From contig NZ_JAMLIE010000001.1 in the NCBI RefSeq assembly GCF_023954335.1, positions 1,860,001 to 1,924,000 of the forward strand: a stretch of 64,000 nucleotides of DNA, read 5' to 3'. This document shows positions 16,628 through 24,853 of this stretch, one piece after another. Position numbers and translations under genes: made by a program. Each line of letters begins with the position of its first letter. Within the stretch, counting starts at the first letter, position 1. A model generated the notes under the pieces. It was not told the DNA's origin and made no database searches. It worked only from the letters and a program-made list of their open reading frames with translations. The DNA is from Aquamicrobium sp. GTDB taxonomy: Bacteria; Pseudomonadota; Alphaproteobacteria; Rhizobiales; Rhizobiaceae.

Positions 16628-19273
16628 TCATGCCAACGTCCGCTCCACGATATCCCGCAGGTCGCTCGACAGGTCCGGCGGCGCGGCGAGGGCGGTGAGG
16701 GCTTCGCGGGCGGCCTGCTGGCGCTCGGGTTCGAGCGAGCGCCACGAGCGCAGGGCAGTGGCCAGCCGGGCGGCGAGCTGGGGGTTGCGCTTCTCGATAT
16801 CGAGGACCGTCTTGACGAACAGGCGGTAGCCCGCGCCGTCGGGTCGGTGGAAGCCGGTCTGGTTCATCGTCGAGAAGGTGCCGATCAGCGCCCGCACGCG
16901 GTTGGGGTTGGAGAGCGAGAAGCCGCGATGGCGCGTCAGCGCCTCGACCATCGCCACGGCGCTGGCGCCGGGAACGGTCGCCTGCGTCTGATACCACTTG
17001 TCCATCACCAGCGGGTCGTCGCCGTGCCGCGCCTCGAAGGCGCGCAGCGCCTCCACCGTTTCCCCATGGCCGGGGAAGCGGTGGGCGAGGACCGTCATCG
17101 CCGCCGCCTTGTCGGTCATGTTGGTGGCGTCGGCGAACTGGGCGGCGGCGCGCTCCGGCGCGGCCGCTCCGGCCGAGAGATGGTCGAGAAGGACGTTGCG
17201 CAGCGCCCGGCGTCCGGCGCTTCGCGCGTCGGGGCTGAACGGGCCGCTGTCGGCGAGCCGGCCGTAAAGGTCGGCGAAGATGCCGGCATTGCCGGCGGCG
17301 AGCGCGGCGACGAGGCCCTCGCGCGCGGCGAGGATCGCGTCCGGGTTGATGTCGGCGCCGATCTCGCGGGCGATGTCGGTTTCCGCCGGCACGGTCAGCG
17401 CCAGCGCGCGATAGGCCGGCTCCAGCGTCTCGTCCGTCACGATCGCGCCCGCCGTCGCGATCAGCCCGTCGTCGAAGCTCGCCGCCTTCTGCGCCCGGAT
17501 CGCGTGGTAGCCGCGGATCAGGGCCTCGGTGAACAGCGTGTTGAGCGCCTGCCAGCGCGCGACGAGGTCGCCGTCGTTGCGGGCGAGGAAGGCGAGGTCC
17601 GGCCCGCTCTGCTCCATCGCCAGCGTGACCGGGGCCGAGAAGCCGCGATTGAGCGACAGGACCGGCCGTTCCTCGATCCCGCCGAAGCGGATCGTGTGCC
17701 GCCGCTTCCTGACATGGATAACGCCGTTCTCGATCGTCGCGCCGTCGACCGAGGCCGGTTCGATGTCGCGCCCGTCCGGCCCGACGAGGCCGAAGGCGAC
17801 GGGGATGTGCATCAGCCGCTTGCGGCTTTCGGACGGCGTCGGCGGCACCGACTGCTCTATCTCGACCGTGAACGCGCCCGCCGCCGCGTCATAGGTCGAG
17901 GTCGCCGCGACGTTCGGCGTCCCGGCCTGATGATACCAGAGCGCGAACTGCTCGAGGTCGCGGCCCGACGCGTCCTCGAAGGCGCGGATGAAGTCCTCGA
18001 TGGTCGCGGCCTCGCCGTCATGGCGCTCGAGATAGAGCTTCAGCCCGCGCCGGAAATCCTCGGGGCCGAGGATCGTGCGGATCATCCGCACCACTTCCGA
18101 GCCTTTTTCGTACACCGTCGCCGTGTAGAAGTTGTTGATCTCGCGATAGCGACGCGGCCGCACCGGATGCGCCAGCGGCCCCTGGTCCTCGGGGAACTGG
18201 TGCGCGCGCAGCGTGCGCACCTCGGCGATGCGCTTGACCGGCCGCGAGCGCATGTCGGCGGAGAACTCGTGGTCGCGGAAGACGGTCAGCCCTTCCTTGA
18301 GGCAGAGCTGGAACCAGTCGCGGCAAGTGATTCTGTTTCCTGTCCAATTGTGGAAGTATTCATGCGCGATGATCGCCTCGATATTGGCGAAGTCGGCGTC
18401 GGTCGCGGTTCGCTCGTCGGCGAGCACGTATTTGTCGTTGAAGATGTTGAGGCCCTTGTTCTCCATCGCGCCCATGTTGAAGTCGCTGACGGCGACGATG
18501 TTGAACACGTCGAGGTCGTATTCGAGGCCGAACACTTCCTCGTCCCAGCGCATCGAGCGCTTGAGCGCGTCCATCGCATAGGCGGCGCGCGCCTCCTTGC
18601 CGTGCTCGACATGGATGGCGAGCGCGACCTCGCGCCCCGAGGCGGTGACGAAGCTGTCGGTGACGACGGCGAGGTCGCCGGCGACCAGCGCGAAGAGATA
18701 GGACGGCTTGGGGAACGGGTCGTGCCAGACGGCGTAGTGCCTGCCGCCGTCCATCTCACCGCGCTCCACCGGGTTGCCGTTGGAAAGCAGCAGCGGCGCG
18801 GCGTCGCGATCCGCCTCGATCCGCACCGTATAGACGGAGAGGATGTCCGGCCGGTCGGGGAAATAGGTGATGCGGCGGAAGCCTTCCGGCTCGCATTGGG
18901 TGCACCAGACGCCGCTGGAGCGGAACAGCCCCATCAGCGTGCCGTTGCGCGCCGGGTCGAGCCGCGTGCGGATGGTGAGCCGGAACCGCCGCGCCGATGG
19001 CGGGCGGGCGATGGTCAGCCCCTGCGGCCCGGCCTCGTAGGCGCCGGGCGCGGCCGTCTTGCCGTCGATGGCGAGGTCGACGAGCGCGAGCTCGTCGCCG
19101 TCGAGAACGAGCGGCGCGCCTTCCGGCACGTCCTCGCGGCGCTCCAGCGTCAGCTGCGCCGTGACCAGCGTTTCATCGGCGCCGAGGGCGAAGGCGAGCT
19201 CGATGGCGGGAACCGTATAGTCGCACGGCCGGTAATCCTCGATGCGGAAGATCCGGCCTGTGTCCTTGCGCAT
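16628..19273 (-). CDS. pepN: Aminopeptidase N (M1 family)
   Basis: 881 residues. The M1 exopeptidase motif GAMENKGLNIFN (about residue 262) and the zinc motif HEYFHNWTGNRIT followed by the third ligand in KEGLTVFRD (about residues 298-325) are intact, as are the family markers YFPDRPD and the C-terminal ARM-like helical domain. It removes N-terminal residues from peptides in the cytoplasm. Length matches gammaproteobacterial-type PepN. Its stop abuts the heptad repeat at 16551-16627. Confidence 0.94.
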   Translation of the reverse strand: MRKDTGRIFRIEDYRPCDYTVPAIELAFALGADETLVTAQLTLERREDVPEGAPLVLDGDELALVDLAIDGKTAAPGAYEAGPQGLTIARPPSARRFRLTIRTRLDPARNGTLMGLFRSSGVWCTQCEPEGFRRITYFPDRPDILSVYTVRIEADRDAAPLLLSNGNPVERGEMDGGRHYAVWHDPFPKPSYLFALVAGDLAVVTDSFVTASGREVALAIHVEHGKEARAAYAMDALKRSMRWDEEVFGLEYDLDVFNIVAVSDFNMGAMENKGLNIFNDKYVLADERTATDADFANIEAIIAHEYFHNWTGNRITCRDWFQLCLKEGLTVFRDHEFSADMRSRPVKRIAEVRTLRAHQFPEDQGPLAHPVRPRRYREINNFYTATVYEKGSEVVRMIRTILGPEDFRRGLKLYLERHDGEAATIEDFIRAFEDASGRDLEQFALWYHQAGTPNVAATSTYDAAAGAFTVEIEQSVPPTPSESRKRLMHIPVAFGLVGPDGRDIEPASVDGATIENGVIHVRKRRHTIRFGGIEERPVLSLNRGFSAPVTLAMEQSGPDLAFLARNDGDLVARWQALNTLFTEALIRGYHAIRAQKAASFDDGLIATAGAIVTDETLEPAYRALALTVPAETDIAREIGADINPDAILAAREGLVAALAAGNAGIFADLYGRLADSGPFSPDARSAGRRALRNVLLDHLSAGAAAPERAAAQFADATNMTDKAAAMTVLAHRFPGHGETVEALRAFEARHGDDPLVMDKWYQTQATVPGASAVAMVEALTRHRGFSLSNPNRVRALIGTFSTMNQTGFHRPDGAGYRLFVKTVLDIEKRNPQLAARLATALRSWRSLEPERQQAAREALTALAAPPDLSSDLRDIVERTLA

Positions 19274-19525
19274 GCGATGTCGCCCTTTTGCTCGAATTCA
19301 AGCCTTCGTCTTACATGATCGCGCCGCGGCGCAAAACAGCGGATCGGTCTCGGGAGAGGAGGCCGTGCCTCCCTTCACAGAACGGGCTGGATCGTCCATA
19401 CAGGGGAAAGTTCCGCTACGGAGGGTCCGTCTGGCGGAATTTGATTCTGGCCTGCCCGAAGTGAGCCGCAACATGCCTGTCCCTTGTGCCGCCGGCCCCG
19501 CCCGGCGGCAGATGCAATCCTGACC

Positions 19526-20476
19526 ATGGCGAGGAAAATCGCTCCCGTGCCCGGGCCGTCGGGCAACACGCTGCGCGGCATCGGGCTCAAGGTGCTCTCG
19601 GTCTCGGTGTTCGTCGCCATGTCCGCCTGCATCAAGGCGGCGGGACAGTTGCCGGCCGGGCAGATCGTTTTCTTCCGGGCGTTCTTCGCCATCTTCCCGA
19701 TCCTCGTCATGCTGGCCTGGCGCGGCGAGCTGGCGACGGCGCTGCGCACGTCCAACCCTCTGGGGCACATCGCGCGCGGCACGATCGGCGTCCTGTCGAT
19801 GGGCTTCACCTTCATCGCCCTGACCCGGCTGCCGCTGCCGGAGGCGATCATGCTGAACTACGCGCAGCCGCTGCTGGTCGTCCTGTTCAGCGCCGTGTTC
19901 CTGCACGAGGCGGTGCGCGCCTATCGCTGGACGGCGGTGATCGTCGGCCTCGTCGGCGTCGTCATCATCTCCTGGCCCAACCTGTCGCTGTCCGGCGGCG
20001 AGGGCGGTTCGGAACGGAGCTTCGGCGTGATCGCCGCATTCCTTGCGGCGACGTTCTCCGCCGTCGCCATGCTGCTCGTGCGTCGCCTCGTCCACACCGA
20101 GCGCACGCCGACCATCGTCATGTGGTTTTCGCTCACGGCAACGGTCGCATCGCTGCTGACGATCCCGTTCGGCTGGTCGCCGCTCGCGCCGTCGCAAGCC
20201 GCGTTCCTCATTTGCGCCGGAATCTGCGGCGGTGTAGCACAAATCCTGATGACCGAGGCCTATCGCCACGCCGAGGCCTCGACCGTCGCGCCGTTCGAAT
20301 ACACCTCGATGATCCTCGGCATCGTCGTCGGCTTCCTCGCCTTCGGCGACGTGCCGACCGTCTACACCATCGTCGGCGGGCTGATCGTGGTCGGAGCCGG
20401 CATCTTCATCATCATGCGCGAGCGCCGGCTCGGACTCGAGCGCGGCAAGGCGCGCAAGGTCGCCCCGCCGCAGTAG
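19526..20476 (+). CDS. DMT-superfamily (EamA) transporter
   Basis: 316 residues, ten predicted membrane helices in two EamA halves (about 35-150 and 175-295). Features include an internal repeat typical of the drug/metabolite transporter superfamily, FFRAFFAIFPIL in helix 2 and a Lys/Arg-rich tail. ATG 19526 was preferred over an earlier in-frame ATG (19484) because it gives the typical MARKIAPVPG cytosolic lead; neither has a strong RBS. The substrate is not predictable. The upstream 250 bp, divergent from pepN, hold no recognisable site. Confidence 0.85.
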   Translation: MARKIAPVPGPSGNTLRGIGLKVLSVSVFVAMSACIKAAGQLPAGQIVFFRAFFAIFPILVMLAWRGELATALRTSNPLGHIARGTIGVLSMGFTFIALTRLPLPEAIMLNYAQPLLVVLFSAVFLHEAVRAYRWTAVIVGLVGVVIISWPNLSLSGGEGGSERSFGVIAAFLAATFSAVAMLLVRRLVHTERTPTIVMWFSLTATVASLLTIPFGWSPLAPSQAAFLICAGICGGVAQILMTEAYRHAEASTVAPFEYTSMILGIVVGFLAFGDVPTVYTIVGGLIVVGAGIFIIMRERRLGLERGKARKVAPPQ

Positions 20477-20482
20477 CCCGAT

Positions 20483-21286
20483 TCAGCGCCGCGCCTCGGC
20501 CTTCCGGCGCAGGTGCCCGGCGGTTTCCTCGTCGGCCGGGAAGAACGATTCGATCGCCAGCTCCGACAGCGTGACGTCGAGCGGCGTGCCGAACACGGTG
20601 ATCGTGGTGATGAACGACAGCACCGCGCCGTCCATGTCGACGCGCATCGGCACCGCGATCGCCTCGGCCGCGTCGCGGGCGCTTCCCGGCGCGACCGGCC
20701 GGCCGGGATAGGCGGTCAGCTCCTTTTCGAGGGCGACGAGCCGCGCGTCGGCCGTCGCGTCGATCTGCTGCCGCAGGCGGCCGATCAGGTGCGCGCGCCA
20801 CTCGTCGAGATTGAGGATGCGCGGCGCGAGCCCCTGCGGGTGGAGGGCGAGCCGCAGCACGTTGACCGGCGGCCGGAGCAGGCCGGCATCGGCGACGCCT
20901 TCGAGGAAGGGCGCGGTCGCCGCATTGGCCAGCACCATGTTCCAGCCCCTGTCGACGGCGATCGCCGGATAGGGCTCGTGGCCCTTGAGGACGAGCTCGA
21001 CCGCGGCCAGCGCCGGCTTCAGGCGCGGGTCGTCAAGGTCGCGCTCGCCATAGGAAGGGGCGAAGCCCGCCGCCATCAGCAGGTGGTTCCTCTGCCGCAG
21101 CGGCACGGCCAGATGCTCGGCGAGCCGCAGCACCATCTCGCGCGAAGGGCTGGCGCGGCCGCTTTCCATGAAGCTCAGATGGCGCTGGGAGATTTCCGCC
21201 TCCAGCGCGAGGTCGAGCTGGCTCATGCGCCGCCGCGTCCGCCATTCGCGGATCAGCGTCCCGGGGGCTGTCCTCGTCGCGTCCAT
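20483..21286 (-). CDS. XRE-family regulator with MmyB-like ligand domain
   Basis: 267 residues. An N-terminal helix-turn-helix (about 8-65: REWRTRRRMSQLDLALEAEISQ and FMESGRASPSREM) is followed by the C-terminal domain found in MmyB-type regulators (LAVDRGW-like segment AIAVDRGWNMVLANAATAPF), a PAS-like fold that binds fatty-acid-like ligands in the structure known for the family. ATG 21286 follows GGAGGAGAAAGG. It is divergent from the small membrane protein at 21421, with 134 bp between, so it probably controls that gene and itself. Confidence 0.82.
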   Translation of the reverse strand: MDATRTAPGTLIREWRTRRRMSQLDLALEAEISQRHLSFMESGRASPSREMVLRLAEHLAVPLRQRNHLLMAAGFAPSYGERDLDDPRLKPALAAVELVLKGHEPYPAIAVDRGWNMVLANAATAPFLEGVADAGLLRPPVNVLRLALHPQGLAPRILNLDEWRAHLIGRLRQQIDATADARLVALEKELTAYPGRPVAPGSARDAAEAIAVPMRVDMDGAVLSFITTITVFGTPLDVTLSELAIESFFPADEETAGHLRRKAEARR

Positions 21287-21420
21287 GACCTTTCTCCTCC
21301 GCATTCGCCCGCAAGGGTAGCGTCGCACGCGGCGCATTCCTATTACCTGCCGCGTAATCGCCAGATGCCTGCCTTGCGTCCATGCTCCGGCCATCACCCT
21401 CAAGCCAAAGGATGGATATC

Positions 21421-21819
21421 ATGACGATCGACAACACGCCTTTCCTGCGCAACACCCTCCTTGCCGACGCCGCAATGGGCGCTGGCGCGGCCGCGCTCAC
21501 CATTTTCGGTTCCGGCTTCCTTGCCCGGCTGCTCGACCTGCCGGCCGACCTCCTCTTCTGGGCCGGCGTCGCGCTGGTTCCCGTCGCCATTTTCCTCACG
21601 ATGATGGCGAGTCGCCGCGCGATCCCGCGGGCATGGCTGCGCGAGATCGTGTTCATCAACTGGGCCTGGGTGGCGGCGAGCCTCGGGATTCTCGCTTTCG
21701 CGCCCATCGCGCCGAACGCGCTCGGCGTCGCCTTCATCCTCTCCCAGGCGGTGGCCGTCGCAGCCTTCGCGGTTCTCGAAGGGGCGGCGCTGCGCCGGCC
21801 GGCGGAAGCCGCGGCCTGA
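21421..21819 (+). CDS. Four-helix membrane protein of unknown function
   Basis: 132 residues with four hydrophobic segments (about 10-33, 39-60, 70-92, 95-117) joined by short loops; MMASRRAIPRAWLRE forms the basic cytoplasmic loop. ATG 21421 has AAAGGA at a good distance, whereas ATG 21412 would have the SD touching it. Likely target of the divergent XRE/MmyB regulator, a frequent regulator-target arrangement. Convergent with the uracil-DNA glycosylase gene, the two ending 1 bp apart. I do not recognise a named family. Confidence 0.7.
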   Translation: MTIDNTPFLRNTLLADAAMGAGAAALTIFGSGFLARLLDLPADLLFWAGVALVPVAIFLTMMASRRAIPRAWLREIVFINWAWVAASLGILAFAPIAPNALGVAFILSQAVAVAAFAVLEGAALRRPAEAAA

Positions 21820-21820
21820 T

Positions 21821-22660
21821 TCAGCCCGAGACTGCGTCGAGTTTCGCCGCGACCTCGAGGAAATCGCGCCAGGCGAGCTTCTTGTGGGCGGGATTGCGCA
21901 GCAGATAGGCGGGATGCAGCGTCGGCATCGTCGGTATCTCGACGCCGGAGGCCGTCACATGCGTCCTCCACTTGCCGCGCAGCTTCAGCACCCCGTCCGT
22001 GGCGTGAAGCAGCACCTTGGCCGACGGCCCGCCCAGCGTCACCAGCACCTTCGGATTGGCCAGCTCGATCTGCCGCTCGATGAACGGGCGGCAGATCTCC
22101 GTTTCCAGCGGCGTCGGCGTGCGGTTGCCCGGCGGGCGCCACGGGATGACGTTGGCGATGTAGGCGCCGTCCGCCCGCGCGATGCCGATGGCCGACAGCA
22201 TCCGGTCGAGCAGCTGCCCCGAGCGGCCGACGAAGGGCCTGCCAGCGATGTCCTCGTCGCGGCCGGGCGCTTCGCCCACCAGCATCAGCGGCGCCTGCGG
22301 GTTTCCGTCGCTGAACGCGGTCTGCTTGGCGGTCAACTTCAGGTTGCAGCCGTCGAACCGCTCCAGCATCTCGCGCAGCTCATCGAGGGTGCGCGCCTCG
22401 CGCGCCATCTCGCGCGCCTTCGCCGCCTGCGCCTCGTCCGGCACGGCGAGTGCCGGGAGGGTGGGAGGCGGCGGTGCCGCCGCCTCCTGCCGCGCCGCTG
22501 TCTCCGGCCGGCGGGCCGGCGCGGGCGCGGGCTGCGCCGCCGTCTCGGCGAAGCGGTCGACCGGCTCCTCGCCGATGGCGTCGTCCACCCCCGCCTCGGC
22601 ATAGAAGCGAAGGAGATCGGCAAGGTCCGGCAGGGGATCGGTCTGGTGCGTCATCGACAT
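21821..22660 (-). CDS. Uracil-DNA glycosylase, family 4-like, with incomplete Fe-S ligands
   Basis: 279 residues. After a Pro/Ala-rich linker (about 42-75) the glycosylase core has motif 1 GEAPGRDED (129-137), GRSGQLLDRM, NVIPWRPPGNRTPT, and the C-terminal motif HPAYLLRNPAHK. It excises uracil from DNA. The four Cys that hold the 4Fe-4S cluster in classical family 4 enzymes are not all present: only C105 and C190 remain, the partner positions being K108 and W174. Start 22660 (GTG-free, CGGGG just upstream) or 22654 are both possible. Confidence 0.8.
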   Translation of the reverse strand: MSMTHQTDPLPDLADLLRFYAEAGVDDAIGEEPVDRFAETAAQPAPAPARRPETAARQEAAAPPPPTLPALAVPDEAQAAKAREMAREARTLDELREMLERFDGCNLKLTAKQTAFSDGNPQAPLMLVGEAPGRDEDIAGRPFVGRSGQLLDRMLSAIGIARADGAYIANVIPWRPPGNRTPTPLETEICRPFIERQIELANPKVLVTLGGPSAKVLLHATDGVLKLRGKWRTHVTASGVEIPTMPTLHPAYLLRNPAHKKLAWRDFLEVAAKLDAVSG

Positions 22661-22854
22661 CCCCGCATTGTCGCGCGCGGCGGAGGCGGGAGCAAGGCCG
22701 CGCGGCGGGAACGGAAAAGGTTTTCCGCTTCGCATGAGGACCGGCCTGCCCATCGGAGCGAGGGGCATCCGCCAATGAAACCGCCTCTCCGCGAGCCCGG
22801 AGAGGCGAGGGCAGGGGCGGGCAACGCGAGAAGGATCGGCTCCATTCGTAGATT
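22661..22854. other. Intergenic region between udg and etfD
   Basis: This is the left part of a 350-bp divergent promoter region. I see no gene or repeat in it; the operator-like palindrome and hairpins lie to its right. Confidence 0.5.
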
Positions 22855-22870
22855 TTGACGTTTACGTCAA
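22855..22870. promoter_or_regulatory. Operator-like palindrome TTGACGTTTACGTCAA upstream of etfD
   Basis: Seven-base arms TTGACGT and ACGTCAA flank a TT centre, in an AT-rich stretch before etfD. 16-bp palindromes of the type TTKACGTNNACGTMAA are what comparative genomics assigned to LiuR (MerR family) in control of branched-chain amino acid and acyl-CoA catabolism in proteobacteria. The assignment is from recall; no LiuR gene is in the window. Confidence 0.5.
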
Positions 22871-22913
22871 CGTAATTTAATCCTATATTTCCCCCGGGTG
22901 CGACAAATGCAAT

Positions 22914-22968
22914 GCGCCTTCGGGCGCTTAGGCGGTTTCGTACCGCCAAGCGATGCGCTATGAGCGCA
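22914..22968 (+). promoter_or_regulatory. Three consecutive hairpins in the etfD leader
   Basis: GCGCC-TTCG-GGCGC (22914-22927), GGCGGT-TTCGT-ACCGCC (22931-22947) and TGCGCT-ATG-AGCGCA (22954-22968) follow one another with gaps of 3-6 bases. None is followed by a T run, so they are not terminators. They would form a compact structured 5' leader between the palindrome and the etfD RBS. Confidence 0.5.
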
Positions 22969-23010
22969 GGGAGCTTGAGTGCCGACGGGCTGACGCGGAG
23001 GATCTTTTCG

Positions 23011-24690
23011 ATGAGCGACACTGAACGCGAAAGCATGGAGTTCGACGTTGTGATCGTGGGAGCGGGGCCGGCCGGCCTTGCAGCGGCGATCCGGCTGAAG
23101 CAGTTGAACCCGGAGCTGTCCGTCGTCGTCCTCGAGAAGGGCGCGGAAGTCGGCGCGCACATCCTGTCCGGCGCGGTGGTCGATCCCGTCGGCATCGACC
23201 GGCTGCTGCCCGGCTGGCGCGACGAGGCGGACCATCCGTTCAAGACGCCGGTCGAGGCCGACCATTTCCTGATCCTCGGCCCGGCCGGCTCGATCCGCCT
23301 GCCGAATTTCCTGATGCCGCCGCTGATGAACAATCACGGCAACTACATCGTCTCGCTCGGCAATGTCTGCCGCTGGCTCGCCGGCCATGCCGAGGCGCTC
23401 GGCGTCGAGATCTATCCCGGCTTCGCCGCCGTGGAGGTCCTCTACAACGACGAGGGCGCGGCGATCGGCGTCGCCACCGGCGACATGGGCATCGAGCGCG
23501 ACGGTTCGCGCGGGCCGAACTACGCGCCCGGCATGGAGCTGCTCGGCAAATACGTGCTGATCGGCGAGGGCGTGCGTGGCTCGCTCGCCAAGCAGCTGAT
23601 CGCGAAGTTCAAGCTCTCGGACGGCCGCGAGCCCCAGAAATTCGGCATCGGCCTCAAGGAGCTGTGGCAGGTCAAGCCGGAAAACCACAAGCCCGGCCTC
23701 GTCCAGCACTCGTTCGGCTGGCCACTGGGCTCGGCGACCGGCGGCGGCTCGTTCCTCTATCATCTGGAGGACAACCAGGTCGCGGTCGGCTTCGTCGTCC
23801 ACCTGAACTACAAGAACCCGTATCTGGCGCCCTTCGAGGAGTTCCAGCGCTTCAAGACCCATCCGGCCATCGCCGGCACGTTCGAGGGGGCCAAGCGCAT
23901 CTCCTACGGCGCGCGCGCCATCACCGAGGGCGGGTTCCAGTCCGTTCCGAAGCTCACCTTCCCGGGCGGGGCGCTGATCGGCTGCTCGGCCGGCCTCGTC
24001 AACGTGCCGCGCATCAAGGGCTCGCACAACGCGGTGCTGTCGGGCATGCAGGCGGCCGAGCATGTCGCCGAGGCGATTGCCACTGGCCGCGCCCATGACG
24101 AGATCGCCGGCTACGAGGCGGGCTGGCGCGACAGCGACATCGGCAAGGACCTGAAGAAGGTCCGCAACGTCAAGCCGCTGTGGACGAAGTTCGGCCTGTG
24201 GCTCGGCGTCGGCCTCGGCGCGTTCGACATGTGGGCGAACACCCTGTTCGGCTTCTCGCCCTTCGGCACCATGAAGCACGGCAAGACCGACGCCGCCGCG
24301 CTGGAGCCGGCTGCGAAGCACAAGAAGATCGACTATCCCAAGCCCGACGGCGTCCTCACCTTCGACCGGCTGTCCTCGGTGTTCCTGTCCAACACCAACC
24401 ACGAGGAGGATCAGCCGATCCACCTTCAGGTCAAGGACATGGAGCTGCAGAAGCGGTCCGAGCACGACGTCTTCGCCGGCCCGTCCTCGCGCTACTGCCC
24501 GGCCGGCGTCTACGAATGGGTCGACGCCGACGGCAACGCCGCCGCCGACCGGATGGGCATCGACGTGCGCTTCGTCATCAACGCGCAGAACTGCGTCCAC
24601 TGCAAGACCTGCGACATCAAGGACCCGAACCAGAACATCAACTGGGTGCCGCCGCAGGGCGGCGAGGGGCCGGTCTATCCGAATATGTAG
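23011..24690 (+). CDS. etfD: Electron transfer flavoprotein-ubiquinone oxidoreductase
   Basis: 559 residues. FAD-binding GAGPAGLAAAIRL is at about 15-27; the quinone-binding middle domain includes GCSAGLVNVPRIKGSHNA. A C-terminal 4Fe-4S domain has Cys in RYCPAGVYEW and in the QNCVHCKTCDIKDP run. It is peripheral to the inner membrane and passes electrons from acyl-CoA dehydrogenases (such as the isovaleryl-CoA dehydrogenase at 37005) via ETF to ubiquinone. ATG 23011 has GGAGGAT upstream; the earlier in-frame ATG 22912 would cross the leader hairpins. Its TAG stop is the first three bases of a heptad repeat. Confidence 0.94.
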   Translation: MSDTERESMEFDVVIVGAGPAGLAAAIRLKQLNPELSVVVLEKGAEVGAHILSGAVVDPVGIDRLLPGWRDEADHPFKTPVEADHFLILGPAGSIRLPNFLMPPLMNNHGNYIVSLGNVCRWLAGHAEALGVEIYPGFAAVEVLYNDEGAAIGVATGDMGIERDGSRGPNYAPGMELLGKYVLIGEGVRGSLAKQLIAKFKLSDGREPQKFGIGLKELWQVKPENHKPGLVQHSFGWPLGSATGGGSFLYHLEDNQVAVGFVVHLNYKNPYLAPFEEFQRFKTHPAIAGTFEGAKRISYGARAITEGGFQSVPKLTFPGGALIGCSAGLVNVPRIKGSHNAVLSGMQAAEHVAEAIATGRAHDEIAGYEAGWRDSDIGKDLKKVRNVKPLWTKFGLWLGVGLGAFDMWANTLFGFSPFGTMKHGKTDAAALEPAAKHKKIDYPKPDGVLTFDRLSSVFLSNTNHEEDQPIHLQVKDMELQKRSEHDVFAGPSSRYCPAGVYEWVDADGNAAADRMGIDVRFVINAQNCVHCKTCDIKDPNQNINWVPPQGGEGPVYPNM

Positions 24691-24853
24691 TGAGTAGAGA
24701 GTAGTGAGTAGTGAGTAGTGAGTAGGGAATAGTGAGTAGTGAAAAAGCGAATAGCGAATAGGGAGTAGCGAATAGAGCTTGCCTTCGCGAAAGGCCGCGA
24801 TCCCTTTCTACTCACTACTCACTACTCACTACTCACTACTCACTACTCACTAT
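24688..24853. repeat. Heptad (TAGNGAR) inverted repeat, locus 2 (longest)
   Basis: Left array 24688-24743 is eight 7-mers in phase (TAGTGAG, TAGAGAG, TAGTGAG x3, TAGGGAA, TAGTGAG, TAGTGAA); after AAA a second block 24747-24778 uses the other flavour (GCGAA, TAGCGAA, TAGGGAG, TAGCGAA, TAGAGC). Right array 24808-24852 is six identical 7-mers plus CTA on the plus strand, i.e. TAGTGAG repeats read on the minus strand. The etfD stop codon is the first TAG of the left array, and the stop of the convergent gene (24843-24845) lies within the right array. Confidence 0.92.

Noticed and set aside
16574..19318. A 914-residue open frame antisense to pepN
   Set aside because: Low-complexity Arg/Val/Asp-rich shadow of pepN; its first residues are encoded by the heptad repeat, whose stop-free strand artificially extends frames.
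24688..24853. CRISPR-like array
   Set aside because: Units are 7 bp, contiguous, without spacers, and arranged as inverted arms.
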